NCBI GenBank assembly: GCA_934444765.1
Contig: CAKSDC010000008.1
Coordinates: 1 to 64,000 of the forward strand
Reading direction: 5' to 3'
DNA length: 64,000 bases
DNA from: an uncultured Oscillospiraceae bacterium
GTDB lineage: Bacteria; Bacillota; Clostridia; Oscillospirales; Ruminococcaceae
Part shown: positions 1-8,791 of the stretch, in pieces
How positions within the stretch are numbered: position 1 is the first letter of the stretch
Layout of the letters: each line of letters opens with the position of its first letter
Position numbers and translations under genes: made by a program
Notes under the pieces: model-generated
The model's database searches: none
What the model was told of the DNA's origin: nothing
Seen by the model: only the letters and a program-made list of their open reading frames with translations

Positions 1-132
1 CGTTAAAGACTGTATCAAGTTTTCATTGATAGCTACTTTGTGAATGTTCAATTTTCAAGGTGTTTTCACCTAATATTTAAAGACTATGATATGTAGTTAT
101 TTGACCTTATGGGTTCTATATGTTTAGTATAG
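1..132 (+). other. rRNA operon spacer upstream of tRNA-Lys
   Basis: No gene is visible. The stretch holds a short motif at 43-61 (TGTTCAATTTTCAAGGTG) of the kind found in Firmicutes rRNA operon spacers and processing stems. With the tRNA genes and 5S rRNA that follow, it is most likely spacer downstream of a large rRNA gene lying outside the window. The assignment rests on context only; no 23S 3-prime end could be recognised. Confidence 0.4.
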
Positions 133-205
133 GCACCATTAGCTCAGTCGGTAGAGCAACTGACTCTTAATCAGTGGGTCCACGGTTCGAGTCCGTGATG
201 GTGCA
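133..205 (+). tRNA. tRNA-Lys (anticodon CTT)
   Basis: A complete cloverleaf is readable. The acceptor stem GCACCAT pairs with ATGGTGC, the anticodon stem ACTGA/TCAGT encloses the loop CTCTTAA (anticodon CTT), and the T-loop is TTCGAGT. The discriminator base is A and no CCA is encoded. It is the first gene of the run tRNA-Lys, tRNA-Glu, 5S, tRNA-Met and decodes AAG. Confidence 0.95.
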
Positions 206-215
206 TTCAGCTTAT

Positions 216-287
216 GGCCCGTTGGTCAAGCGGTTAAGACACCGCCCTCTCACGGCGGTATCATGAGTTCGATTCTCATACGGGTCA
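216..287 (+). tRNA. tRNA-Glu (anticodon CTC)
   Basis: The acceptor stem GGCCCGT pairs with ACGGGTC (one G-U pair). The anticodon stem CCGCC/GGCGG holds the loop CTCTCAC, giving anticodon CTC, and the T-loop is TTCGATT. No CCA is encoded. It lies 10 bp after tRNA-Lys and about 10 bp before the 5S gene, so the three are probably one precursor transcript. Confidence 0.95.
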
Positions 288-296
288 TACAAAAAT

Positions 297-414
297 AGTC
301 GGTGCTTATGGTGCAAAGGTTCCACCCGTTCCCATTCCGAACACGGCAGTTAAGCTTTGTTACGTTGAAAATACTTGGTTGGCAACGACCTGGAAAGATA
401 AATCAGTGCCGATT
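297..414 (+). rRNA. rrf: 5S ribosomal RNA
   Basis: The gene has the conserved 5S core CCCGTTCCCATTCCGAACAC followed by GGCAGTTAAGC. A terminal helix forms between AGTCGGTGC at 297-305 and the complementary segment at 406-414. The length of about 118 nt is normal. It is preceded by two tRNA genes rather than directly by 23S sequence, so it either ends an rRNA operon with tRNAs inserted before 5S or stands in a tRNA/5S cluster. Ends are set from the helix and may be off by a few bases. Confidence 0.9.
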
Positions 415-428
415 TATTAATAGTGTTT

Positions 429-463
429 AGTCAGAAGTCTAAGATATTTAGTTTCTGACTTTA
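429..463 (+). terminator. Hairpin after 5S rRNA
   Basis: An 8-bp perfect inverted repeat (AGTCAGAA at 429-436 and TTCTGACT at 453-460) lies 15 bp after the 5S gene. Only two T residues follow the stem, so it may be a processing signal within one transcript rather than a terminator; tRNA-Met begins 12 bp later. Confidence 0.4.
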
Positions 464-471
464 CTAATATC

Positions 472-545
472 GGGCCATTAGCTCAGTTGGTCAGAGCTCC
501 CGGCTCATAACCGGACGGTCCTGGGTTCGAATCCCCGATGGCCCA
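472..545 (+). tRNA. tRNA with anticodon CAT (elongator Met or lysidine-modified Ile2)
   Basis: The acceptor stem GGGCCAT pairs with ATGGCCC. The anticodon loop CTCATAA gives CAT, and the T-loop is TTCGAAT. A1-U72-type initiator features are absent, so this is not fMet. Elongator Met and Ile2 (AUA-reading, modified by TilS) cannot be separated safely by eye; the body (TAGCTCAGTTGGTCAGAGC) resembles both in Clostridia. Confidence 0.88.
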
Positions 546-550
546 TGTTT

Positions 551-583
551 AAAAGCAATCTTAGATATAAGATTGCTTTTTTT
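551..583 (+). terminator. Rho-independent terminator of the rRNA/tRNA transcript
   Basis: The stem AAGCAATCTTA/TAAGATTGCTT is followed by a run of seven T residues, 6 bp after the CAT-anticodon tRNA. It ends the RNA-gene block before the convergent protein gene. Confidence 0.9.
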
Positions 584-643
584 ATGTTCAATTAGATTAA
601 GTATAATAATAGAGGATTGCCCAATTGCAATCCTCTAAAACTA

Positions 644-1792
644 TTAATAGTTGCCCATTTTAGTTTGATAGTCTTTTTTAAGCATTTCAAGACGTTTACT
701 ATCCTCAGCACGTTTAACCTTAGCATCATTTTGAATTCTTTGAGTTTCCTCTATACCATTAACTATAGTCTGCCAAGTCTTTTCGAGTGTCTCAACTTGA
801 ATTGAACTACCAGAAGCCATTTGAGCAATCATTTTAGACTGTTCTACTGTATTTTGAGCATTTCGAATAAGCATTTCGTTAGTCTTTTCATCAAGAGCCT
901 TTAAAGCGTCGGCTTGAATTTTTTGTCTTCTAAGCATTACCGCTTGAGCTAAAGACTGCTTAAATATAGGCATTGTGATTATGAATGCGGAGTTAATCTT
1001 TCTAATTAGGTTTAAGTTAGAGAACTCCATAGTCTTTAGCATTGGAATAGTTTGCATAGCTACGTTTTCAGCGATTTTTAAGTCCATAACACGTTGGTCT
1101 AAAATTTCCCTGCACTGTTTTAAATTTGATAGGTCCATTCTTAGATTGCCGTCGTTAGGATTTTGAGCCACTTGCTGTTCATAGTCTGCAATGTAGACGT
1201 CAAGTTCTTTAACGCCCTGTTCACCTGCAAGGATGTATTCAAGAAGGTCATTGTAGTATTGCATATTAGCGTTGAACATAGTCTCTAACTTAGTGTTAGA
1301 GTGACCTATTTCGTTTTCGTAACTCTTTAGTTGAACGTATATCTTATCTATTTCTTCACCCATAGTGTGATACTTACCAAGTATTCTGTCTATTTCCTTT
1401 TGAGCCTTGCTGAATAACTTCTTTAGACCTGTAGGTTGTTCAAGTTCTTTAGCGTCGAACTGGTTCATAACGTTGGCTAAGTGAGTTAATAGTTGACCGC
1501 TATCGTTTACTTGGTCCATGTTCATAGAGTTAAGCACTTGGTCGGAAGCCTTAGATACTTCTTCTGCTACCTTAGAACCGAAAGTTACTAAACTATTAGG
1601 ATTGCTTACGTCTATTTCGCTGGTTAGTTTATCTATTCGGTCACTATTTACTATCCTATCGGTTAGTTCATTTTTAACTTCAGCAATGCTGAACTCTTGC
1701 TTTGGAGCTTCTTGTTGAGCAGTTTCTGTAGCAGTAGCATTTATAGTTTGTGAACTATTGTTACTACCATTTGGTTTAAAGTTTAAAGCCAT
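644..1792 (-). CDS. TelA/KlaA-family protein (YceH-like)
   Basis: The product is a 382-residue cytoplasmic protein, mostly alpha-helical and rich in Gln/Glu/Lys. Its pattern matches the TelA (toxic anion resistance) family: a polar Ser/Thr/Gln N-tail of about 30 residues, then long helices with the family-typical stretches KLFSKAQKEIDRILGKY (about 125-141) and LKTMEFSNLNLIRKINSAFI in the second half. No signal peptide or membrane segment is seen. It lies 21 bp downstream of the YceG-like gene on the same strand, the order known for B. subtilis yceG-yceH. TelA proteins are linked to tellurite, colicin and envelope-stress tolerance; the biochemical activity is unknown. The TerD- and TerC-type partners usual in that operon are absent nearby. 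Confidence 0.88.
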   Translation of the reverse strand: MALNFKPNGSNNSSQTINATATETAQQEAPKQEFSIAEVKNELTDRIVNSDRIDKLTSEIDVSNPNSLVTFGSKVAEEVSKASDQVLNSMNMDQVNDSGQLLTHLANVMNQFDAKELEQPTGLKKLFSKAQKEIDRILGKYHTMGEEIDKIYVQLKSYENEIGHSNTKLETMFNANMQYYNDLLEYILAGEQGVKELDVYIADYEQQVAQNPNDGNLRMDLSNLKQCREILDQRVMDLKIAENVAMQTIPMLKTMEFSNLNLIRKINSAFIITMPIFKQSLAQAVMLRRQKIQADALKALDEKTNEMLIRNAQNTVEQSKMIAQMASGSSIQVETLEKTWQTIVNGIEETQRIQNDAKVKRAEDSKRLEMLKKDYQTKMGNY

Positions 1793-1813
1793 TAAAAATA
1801 CCTCTTTCTAATA

Positions 1814-4084
1814 TTATTTTTTTCGGAAGATACCAAATAGTTTACCTTTATTTTTAGGCACTTTAAGACTATGTGGTGGAACTATATCATATATATATTC
1901 GCCTATACTGTATTCTTCAAAAGCCTTTATGTCTATAAAAGCGTCTATATTTTTGTAGCCAGTAGGAGTATATATTAATATGTCGAAGCCTATAAAGTTC
2001 AATAGTAGTAATAGTATGCACTCATAAGCGGTAAAAGGAGTTTTGTTAGTATGAGTAATTACTACTTTAGGAACTTCTTTAGTAAAGTCGTAGTTTTGTA
2101 TCAACTGTAGAACGTCGTTAGGTAGCATAGTACCTACTTTTATGGTTAGATGCATAACGTCAGGATATGGCAACTTTAGATACTTACTATCTATAATATC
2201 TTGCATTTTTTGGAATATCAAATCTTGAACACTATCTGGTAGATGTGCATACTTGTTAATGTTAGGATTTTTCTTAATAGAAGCCAAATCTAACCTTGTG
2301 CCATTAAAGTATCCTGTAAAGTCGTTAATGCCATATATCGGTTTAAAGAATGGTGTTAGTCTGTATAGTACCGAATTAGGGGTAATCATATTTTGAACCT
2401 CTTTCCAGTACTTAGGAGCGTCACCATTAGGAACGCCGTCCAACTTTGCAAATATGTTAGGAACTGTTACCGTGTGTTCATCGGAAGCGAACCCTGGGCG
2501 ATACTTAGCCTCAGCATTCCAAATAAGATTAATCTCCTCATAAGTAGTCTTTAAAGTAGCAGTGTTACAGTAAGAATAGTGTCTATCACGGAACATACAA
2601 CCATCGTTATATAGTATATGGTCTAAGTCCTTAGAGGCATTATAAGCTGTAGTAGCCACTTTAGCTCTAACCAATTTTTCAGGAAAAGGTTTAATATTGC
2701 CTGTGCAAGCGTATTCAAACACCTGTAAAGATTGCGAAGTATCCAACTTTTTAATACTTTCGGTGTACTGTTTATCTGGGCAAGCTATTAATATATCAAA
2801 ACCTATGCTATTAAGAAGTTCCATTAGAGTATACTCTTGAAGGTTAGGATTTCCGTATAAAAAGAATACTGGAATATCACAAGTATTAAAGTCCAAAAGT
2901 TCCACACACTGTTTGAACCATACGCATACGTTGATACACATGGTAAATAGTGCGTTAGAAGATATTCCCGACTTTTTAGCATTCATTAACTTGTAAAACG
3001 AACGCTTAGCTAAGATAGTCCTTTCTTCCGAAGAAGGTACTTTGATAGTATCTATAAAAGATAGTATCATCTTATCAGTATCTGTTCGGGAAAAGTTTCG
3101 ATATATGCTAACGTCGTCGTTATTAGGTTTTTCCAGACCGTCTTTAATTAATATTAAAGGCTTTTTAGAGTTAGTTATGTTCTTCCAAATGTTGAATAAC
3201 ATATTTCTATAAGCGTCTTCGTCGTCGAAACCTGATAGTAATACATAGTAAGTAGGTTCTGTAACGCCGTCGGAAGTACCAAGTCTTTGGTCACGAAGCA
3301 TAGATAGTTCTTTTTCAACTTCATTTTGAGATACCATTTCACAATGTACCACTTTTAAGTTAGTGTTTCCACTGAGTATCTGTGAAACTCTATCTTGATA
3401 CCTGTACTTATCTACGTCTATAGTTCTAAAGTCTACGTTTATAGGTTCAAACTTAGAACCCATTATCAAGTTAGAGTACTTATTTTGAGTATCCACTTTT
3501 AGATACTTTTTATTATCGTCTATACAAGATATGGTGTTTACGTTGCAACCTATTCTATTTACCATGTATAGCCAATATATTTCATTCTTAGTAGGAGTAC
3601 CAAAGTATAGTATGTTTGTAAGTTCGTAAGTACTATACCTACTAAACCAGCACATAAAACTAATAAAGCTGGACTTTAACATACTGGATAGAGCGCCTTT
3701 TTGTTTAGCGTCATTCAGTACCATAGATATAACTTCTACAATTTCGGGAATTTGTAATTTGTTTCCAAACTTAGAGAAGTTTATCATATTATTGGCTATC
3801 AATTTAGCTAATATTTGGTATATATTCTGTTTGTTGAACTCTGTAGGAATATCAGTAATGCTATTTAGTTTATCTGTTTCTTGTGTAGAAGGTGGTAGTA
3901 TATTACTTTTGATTAGTATACCATCTTTTTTAGTGTTAGCGTATAGCTGACCCAATATTTCGTTAAAGGAATCTATATCGTTATATCCCACGTATCTATT
4001 ATATCTATCTCTATTATTGGTAGCAGGTTTAACTGTAGAAGAGTTATCAGTATAGTTATTCTGTGTTCTACCTAAGTTTATCAT
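1814..4084 (-). CDS. YceG-like protein of the Ter stress-response biosynthetic module
   Basis: This 756-residue soluble protein is not an enzyme of recognised fold to me. Its content, length and position directly upstream of a telA gene fit the YceG_bac family, the putative biosynthetic component of Ter systems. A related unit recurs three times (about 155-192, 403-440 and 672-716): a beta-strand, a short helix, then GFDILI-type hydrophobic strand and a polar turn. The last two copies share NxIGFDILI followed by a Pro-containing loop. It ends in a basic GIFRKK tail. It is the first gene of the two-gene transcript from the promoter at 4128-4156. Function in nucleotide-like metabolite synthesis is inference from published genome-context work on Ter systems. 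Confidence 0.75.
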   Translation of the reverse strand: MINLGRTQNNYTDNSSTVKPATNNRDRYNRYVGYNDIDSFNEILGQLYANTKKDGILIKSNILPPSTQETDKLNSITDIPTEFNKQNIYQILAKLIANNMINFSKFGNKLQIPEIVEVISMVLNDAKQKGALSSMLKSSFISFMCWFSRYSTYELTNILYFGTPTKNEIYWLYMVNRIGCNVNTISCIDDNKKYLKVDTQNKYSNLIMGSKFEPINVDFRTIDVDKYRYQDRVSQILSGNTNLKVVHCEMVSQNEVEKELSMLRDQRLGTSDGVTEPTYYVLLSGFDDEDAYRNMLFNIWKNITNSKKPLILIKDGLEKPNNDDVSIYRNFSRTDTDKMILSFIDTIKVPSSEERTILAKRSFYKLMNAKKSGISSNALFTMCINVCVWFKQCVELLDFNTCDIPVFFLYGNPNLQEYTLMELLNSIGFDILIACPDKQYTESIKKLDTSQSLQVFEYACTGNIKPFPEKLVRAKVATTAYNASKDLDHILYNDGCMFRDRHYSYCNTATLKTTYEEINLIWNAEAKYRPGFASDEHTVTVPNIFAKLDGVPNGDAPKYWKEVQNMITPNSVLYRLTPFFKPIYGINDFTGYFNGTRLDLASIKKNPNINKYAHLPDSVQDLIFQKMQDIIDSKYLKLPYPDVMHLTIKVGTMLPNDVLQLIQNYDFTKEVPKVVITHTNKTPFTAYECILLLLLNFIGFDILIYTPTGYKNIDAFIDIKAFEEYSIGEYIYDIVPPHSLKVPKNKGKLFGIFRKK

Positions 4085-4127
4085 GCAATCACACTCGCTT
4101 TTTATTAAGATACAATATCATACTATT

Positions 4128-4156
4128 ATTATAACTTTATAAGCCGACTTTGTCAA
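4128..4156 (-). promoter_or_regulatory. Promoter of the yceG-telA pair
   Basis: On the minus strand, a consensus TTGACA (4151-4156) and TATAAT (4128-4133) are separated by exactly 17 bp, about 44 bp upstream of the first gene. Perfect consensus suggests strong basal expression unless a repressor acts. Confidence 0.85.
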
Positions 4157-4200
4157 CAACTTTGAATATTTTGTGCAGTATCCATAGAATAGTACACTAT

Positions 4201-5445
4201 CTATTGACTAATAAGTGTGTTAGCGACTTCTAAAGCCTTGTTTAGTTGAGTATCTTCTGTAGCGTCTTCTTCAAGTGAAACTTCATAATCAGGAGCTAAA
4301 CCTACACCATGATAGCATTCATGACCGACTATGTTATAAGTAGCTACGGTTAATACTACTGCTCCACCATTGGATAGAGGCTTAGTAGTTTGCATTACGC
4401 CTTTACCATAGGTATTTTCACCTACCAGTATAGAGCCTTCAAGTTCACGCATAGCGGAAGAAAATAGTTCGCTTGCACTGGCGGTCATACCGTTTGTTAG
4501 TATCACACTTGGAACCGTAATAGTAGCGTCGCTATTAGAAGCCACGATAGTTTGAACCTTTCCGTTATTGTACTTAGCCTCTGCGATATTACCTTTAGGG
4601 ACTAAGTCGTTTAGACAGCCTTGAACTGAATTAGTATATCCACCAGTATTATTTCTTAAATCGAATATAAACGCTTTAGCACCCTGACTAAGTAGTTCTT
4701 GATACGCTTTGTTAAACTGTTCAGGAGTATTAGTGTAAAAGTGAGTTATTTTGATATATCCTATGTTGTTTTCGAGCATTTCACCATTGGCAGTAGTTAC
4801 TTCCATAATAGTTCTATTTACGTCTATTGATAGGGTCTGAGTACCACGCAATATAGTAAGGTTTACCGTAGAATTTTCTTCACCTTCTTTGATTAGCTTT
4901 ATAGCCTCATCATAGCCGAGTTCTGCTACGTCGTTTCCGTTGATAGACTTAATGATATCGTCTACTTTTATTCCTGAAACGTCTGCGGGCATACCTTCGG
5001 TAACGCCTTCTACATGAATGTATCCGTCTTCTGTTAAGGTTACTGTAATACCTATACCTATGCTTTCACCAGCGTTTTTAATCTGTGATTGAGTAAAATT
5101 ATTAGGGCTTTCGTATCGTGAAAACTTATCGTCTAAGCCTGAAATATATCCGTTGATAGTGGCATCTAACAGAGTATCTTCACTAAATCCAATATAGAAT
5201 GAGTTATCCACGTACGCTTTAGCTTCAAAGAATGGAGAATACTCTTTTAGAGTGCCTACAAACTCTCCTATAGACATACTATACTTAACGCCTACGTATA
5301 CTACTACGGCAGTTATAGTTATGACTATTCCAGAGAGTATTAATAGTATGGAATTAAAGACTTCTTTAGCAGTAGTAACCAGTTTAAACTTTTTAGTCTT
5401 TACAGAGGCAGTATCTTTTTGATTTTGGGTGTGATTTTCATTCAA
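4201..5445 (-). CDS. Carboxy-terminal processing protease (S41 family, CtpA-like)
   Basis: The 414-residue protein has a cytoplasmic Lys-rich tail, one membrane anchor (about 30-53), a PDZ domain (about 125-205, with GIGITV and GMPADVSGIKVDDI) and an S41 peptidase domain (about 225-385). The Ser-Lys dyad region is intact: TASASE at 321-326 and YGKG with Lys348. It would cut C-termini of exported proteins outside the membrane. It is the last gene after ftsE, ftsX and an M23 peptidase, an order common in Clostridia, which suggests that it processes or turns over the wall hydrolase or other division-site proteins. Confidence 0.92.
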   Translation of the reverse strand: MNENHTQNQKDTASVKTKKFKLVTTAKEVFNSILLILSGIVITITAVVVYVGVKYSMSIGEFVGTLKEYSPFFEAKAYVDNSFYIGFSEDTLLDATINGYISGLDDKFSRYESPNNFTQSQIKNAGESIGIGITVTLTEDGYIHVEGVTEGMPADVSGIKVDDIIKSINGNDVAELGYDEAIKLIKEGEENSTVNLTILRGTQTLSIDVNRTIMEVTTANGEMLENNIGYIKITHFYTNTPEQFNKAYQELLSQGAKAFIFDLRNNTGGYTNSVQGCLNDLVPKGNIAEAKYNNGKVQTIVASNSDATITVPSVILTNGMTASASELFSSAMRELEGSILVGENTYGKGVMQTTKPLSNGGAVVLTVATYNIVGHECYHGVGLAPDYEVSLEEDATEDTQLNKALEVANTLISQ

Positions 5446-5476
5446 TGTGTAACACTTCTTTCTATAGTTCTATATG

Positions 5477-7018
5477 TTAGTATGATAGGTATGGCAGAGG
5501 GTCTATACGATTTCCGTTGTATCTAACTTCAAAGTGTAGGTGATAGCCTGTAGAGTATCCAGTAGAGCCTACGTGTCCTATTACTTGACCACGTTGTACG
5601 GTTTCACCGATAGATACTGTTACGTCTGCACAGTGTCCGTATAGTGTAGAGTAGCCATTGCCATGGTCTATTATTACGTAGTTGCCGAAGCCACCACCAC
5701 AACCACAGCTTGCATTCTTGCCGTAGTTGTGCGTACAGGAATTTTTAACTAATACTACCGTGCCACTTTCGGCGGATACTATATTTGCACCGTTTACGTT
5801 CACACCAGAGATATCCATTCCATAGTGCATACCTTGACTGTTCCAAGTACGAGTGCCATAGTAGTCTGTAATGGTGTAGAAGTTAGGCACAGGCCAATTG
5901 AAGTATCCACTGGTTATGTAGTCTGAATATGGATTTTGAGTGGTAGTTATAGTAGTATCTACGGTTACGGGTTGAGTACTGATGACGGGAGCTTTAGTAG
6001 TGGAAGTAGCTATATAGTCTTTGTAGTCTTTTATCGACTGTGATACGCTTTGACTTTCCGAAATACTTGCAGAAACACTCTCTGAGATACTCTGACTTTC
6101 TGAAACGCTTTTACTAACGCTTTCACTTTCGCTTGCAGAAACGCTCTTGCTAACTGCTATACTGCTTTGAATGTAATAGTCTTCTAAAGCCTTTTGTATC
6201 TGTTTTTCTTCTTCTTCCTGTTCTTTTTGATACTGTTCTAAGTCTTCGATGTTTCCGTTAAGAGCCTCCTGTTCTAAGGATAGCCTATCTATTTCCGATT
6301 GGGTGTTTTCGTAGTCGGAAGATAGACTACTTAGTGTTTCGTTAAACTCCGACTTTTTGGAGGTAGCCTCTTGTTTTTTGTCTTCCAACTCTTTAAGACT
6401 TTGAGTTAGTATTTCCTTGTCTTCGTTGTAGTCGTCTATTTGTGACTGTAGAGTTTCCATTAATGCGTTGTCGTGACTGGATATCCTGCTGATAAATTCC
6501 ATTTTGGATAGCATCTCAAAGAAGTCAGTAGTACCTACCAGTATAGAGGCTATGCTATCATCACCTGAAACGTACATAGCCTTTAGACGTTTTTTGAACT
6601 GTTGCATATTAGTATCTATGTTAAGTTCTAAGGAGTTCATTTCACTTTCTAAGTAGTCTATATTTTCGTTGAGTGTAGAGATATCGTCTTGTATTTGAGA
6701 TAGTTGCGTTTCGATATACTGAATGTTTTCCTGTTGTAAAGTCATCTTATCTTGTAGTTGTTGTTGATACTCTTCTTTTAAAGTCGTATCGTTTTGAGAC
6801 TGTTCCAACTTCTGTTTAGTATCGTCTAACTGATTTTGAATCTCTTCTATTTCCTTTTGGTTAGCCGATTTTAAAGCCTCTATTTCCGATAAGTTTAGAG
6901 TATTCTCTTCTTCTGACGTGTTAGTATCCGACGTAGTAGTAGCGTATGCTCCTACAGTGTTTAGTATAGTCATGCAGAACGCCAAAGCTACTATTATAGA
7001 AAGTTTTTTTCTATTCAT
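5477..7018 (-). CDS. EnvC/CwlO-like murein hydrolase with coiled coil and M23 peptidase domain
   Basis: A 513-residue exported protein: signal peptide (1-26), long coiled coil (about 38-280), a Ser/Glu-repeat linker (about 289-328), a Thr-rich segment and a C-terminal LytM/M23 domain (about 395-510). Zinc and catalytic residues are present (HYGMD with His398 and Asp402; HLHFE at 493-497), so unlike E. coli EnvC it should be an active endopeptidase, like CwlO or PcsB. A Cys-containing loop (428-440) interrupts the M23 domain. It lies 17 bp after ftsX; FtsEX at the membrane is expected to gate it through the coiled coil. Confidence 0.92.
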   Translation of the reverse strand: MNRKKLSIIVALAFCMTILNTVGAYATTTSDTNTSEEENTLNLSEIEALKSANQKEIEEIQNQLDDTKQKLEQSQNDTTLKEEYQQQLQDKMTLQQENIQYIETQLSQIQDDISTLNENIDYLESEMNSLELNIDTNMQQFKKRLKAMYVSGDDSIASILVGTTDFFEMLSKMEFISRISSHDNALMETLQSQIDDYNEDKEILTQSLKELEDKKQEATSKKSEFNETLSSLSSDYENTQSEIDRLSLEQEALNGNIEDLEQYQKEQEEEEKQIQKALEDYYIQSSIAVSKSVSASESESVSKSVSESQSISESVSASISESQSVSQSIKDYKDYIATSTTKAPVISTQPVTVDTTITTTQNPYSDYITSGYFNWPVPNFYTITDYYGTRTWNSQGMHYGMDISGVNVNGANIVSAESGTVVLVKNSCTHNYGKNASCGCGGGFGNYVIIDHGNGYSTLYGHCADVTVSIGETVQRGQVIGHVGSTGYSTGYHLHFEVRYNGNRIDPLPYLSY

Positions 7019-7035
7019 AGTTAAAAAGTCCTTTC

Positions 7036-7941
7036 TTATACTTTTATATGCTTTTTAGTGCTTAGTACACTACCTATAGAACCTATTAACGCACCCAATC
7101 CAAGATAGAATAGTATTAAAGTCCACTTTATGCTACTAAGTTCCAAAAATCCACCTATACCTATTATGTTCCAAAGTGACATATCTACAGTAATGACGCT
7201 TATTAATGAGTTATATCCCCAGTAGGTTATAAGTAACGATAGTATACCACCGAATAGTCCAGTAGTAAAGCCTTCTACAAAGAATGGTATTCTTATAAAC
7301 GTACTGGTAGCACCTACGTATCGCATGATGCTGATTTCCTTTTTACGCAACAGAACGCTCGCTTTAGTAGTGTTAGAGATTATTATTATACATACTATAG
7401 TTAAAGCCACAAATAGCACACTGGATATTACCGAAATAGTCTTTTTTAACTGACTTAGAGTATTAGCGAAGTTATAAGGTGCTTTTACCTTGTATATGTT
7501 GTTTAAAGACTGTATTTCGGCTACGGTTTGGTCTAATCGTGAGATGTCAAGGACTTTTATTCTGTAAGTATTAGGTAGTGGGTTATCGTCTTCTAAAGAG
7601 GCGAATATATCTTCAAAACCTGTCATAGTCTCTTCATAGCTTTGTAGAGCCTCTTCTTTAGAATAGAACGTAACGTCTTCTATATTGTCCATAGAAGATA
7701 GTTTTTGTCCAAGTTCTTCTATGTTGGCTTGTGTTAGGTCGTCGTTTAAGAATACTGCAACTTCGTTAGTATCTTCTATACCGCCTATTAGACGGTTCAC
7801 GTTATCGATAAATAAGAATGTGAACCCTACCAACAGTAGCGATATAGTAATTACACATATACAAGCAAAAGTCATCATTAAGTTTCTTTTAAGGTTAATA
7901 AGACCTTGTCTTATTAAGTATAGCAGATTATTTAAAGTCAT
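7036..7941 (-). CDS. ftsX: Cell division ABC-type membrane protein FtsX
   Basis: The 301-residue protein has the FtsX layout: N-terminal cytoplasmic segment with RQGLINLKRN, first membrane helix (about 22-45), an extracellular domain (about 50-165) and three more membrane helices, with the conserved KEISIMRYVGAT motif (about 200-212). The start codon lies inside the end of ftsE (14-bp overlap) behind an AAGGAG site, so translation is probably coupled. With FtsE it forms the transporter-like complex that activates the adjacent M23 hydrolase at the division site. Confidence 0.95.
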   Translation of the reverse strand: MTLNNLLYLIRQGLINLKRNLMMTFACICVITISLLLVGFTFLFIDNVNRLIGGIEDTNEVAVFLNDDLTQANIEELGQKLSSMDNIEDVTFYSKEEALQSYEETMTGFEDIFASLEDDNPLPNTYRIKVLDISRLDQTVAEIQSLNNIYKVKAPYNFANTLSQLKKTISVISSVLFVALTIVCIIIISNTTKASVLLRKKEISIMRYVGATSTFIRIPFFVEGFTTGLFGGILSLLITYWGYNSLISVITVDMSLWNIIGIGGFLELSSIKWTLILFYLGLGALIGSIGSVLSTKKHIKV

Positions 7942-8695
7942 ATTGCACTCCTTGTACGTCGAAAGCGTTGGTGAACTCTAAGTCGTTATCGTTTATTACT
8001 ATTTTAGACTTTTGAACATCACTATCTGCGTCCACATAGTCATCAAACATTATAATTCCGTCGTCTATGTTTATAACTCTGCCACCAAAGTATCTAACTA
8101 TATCGTGTTCATGGGTAACCATTAGAACGGTAGTACCACAACTATTGATATTCTTGAGCATTTCCACTATTTCGTAAGACATATCGGGGTCTACATTACC
8201 AGTAGGTTCGTCGGCGATTATTAGTTTAGGTTCGTTAGCTAAAGCTCTTGCTATAGCTACACGCTGTTGTTCTCCGCCTGAAAGTTCGTTAGGATAGGAT
8301 TTCATCTTATCTTGTAGACCTACTAAGTGGAGTACATAAGGTACTCTACGGGTTATATACTTTGCGGGCTTGTTAGTAACACGGAGTACGAACGCTACGT
8401 TATCGTATACCGTCATATTGGGAATAAGTCTAAAGTCTTGAAAGACTACTCCTATAGTACGTCTGAACATAGGGACTTTTTTAGGAGTTAGTCTGTTAAG
8501 ATAGAAGTCGTTTACTATAATAGTGCCACTGTCAGCGTCTATTTCTTTAAGGAGTAGTTTAATTAAAGTACTCTTACCAGAACCTGAAGAACCTACTATA
8601 AAAGCAAAATCGCCATCGTTAATAGATAGCGTTATATCTTTTAGTACGTCTATGCCTTTTTGGTAAGATGCAGTAACGTTTATTAATTCTATCAT
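7928..8695 (-). CDS. ftsE: Cell division ATP-binding protein FtsE
   Basis: This is an ABC ATPase of 255 residues: Walker A GSSGSGKST, Q-loop VFQDFRLIPNMTVYDN, signature LSGGEQQR, Walker B LIIADEPT and a switch His in MVTHEHD. NMTVYDNVAF is typical of FtsE. I place the start at the ATG at 8695, 8 bp after an AAGGTGG site; an in-frame GTG four codons earlier overlaps that site. It is the first gene of ftsE-ftsX-M23-ctpA. A 40-residue tail after the H-loop region is longer than in E. coli FtsE. Only the terminator of the upstream cdaR-like gene lies before it, so the promoter is not obvious. Confidence 0.95.
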   Translation of the reverse strand: MIELINVTASYQKGIDVLKDITLSINDGDFAFIVGSSGSGKSTLIKLLLKEIDADSGTIIVNDFYLNRLTPKKVPMFRRTIGVVFQDFRLIPNMTVYDNVAFVLRVTNKPAKYITRRVPYVLHLVGLQDKMKSYPNELSGGEQQRVAIARALANEPKLIIADEPTGNVDPDMSYEIVEMLKNINSCGTTVLMVTHEHDIVRYFGGRVINIDDGIIMFDDYVDADSDVQKSKIVINDNDLEFTNAFDVQGVQYDFK

Positions 8696-8726
8696 AATGT
8701 AATCCACCTTACTTGAATAATATATT

Positions 8727-8763
8727 AAAAGCCTGATATAGTTATATTATACGTATATCAGGC
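8727..8763 (-). terminator. Terminator of the CdaR-like gene
   Basis: On the minus strand a 10-bp stem (GCCTGATATA/TATATCAGGC) is followed by TTTTAATA. It sits between the CdaR-like gene and ftsE; read-through could supply ftsE transcription. Confidence 0.75.
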
Positions 8764-8791
8764 AGTAATGTTTTAAGATAATATTTTGATA

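Noticed and set aside
644..4084. TelA/YceG pair considered as a phage-defence locus
   Set aside because: Ter-type genes can accompany defence genes, but no nuclease, sensor or mobile element is found near them; the stress-module reading is enough.
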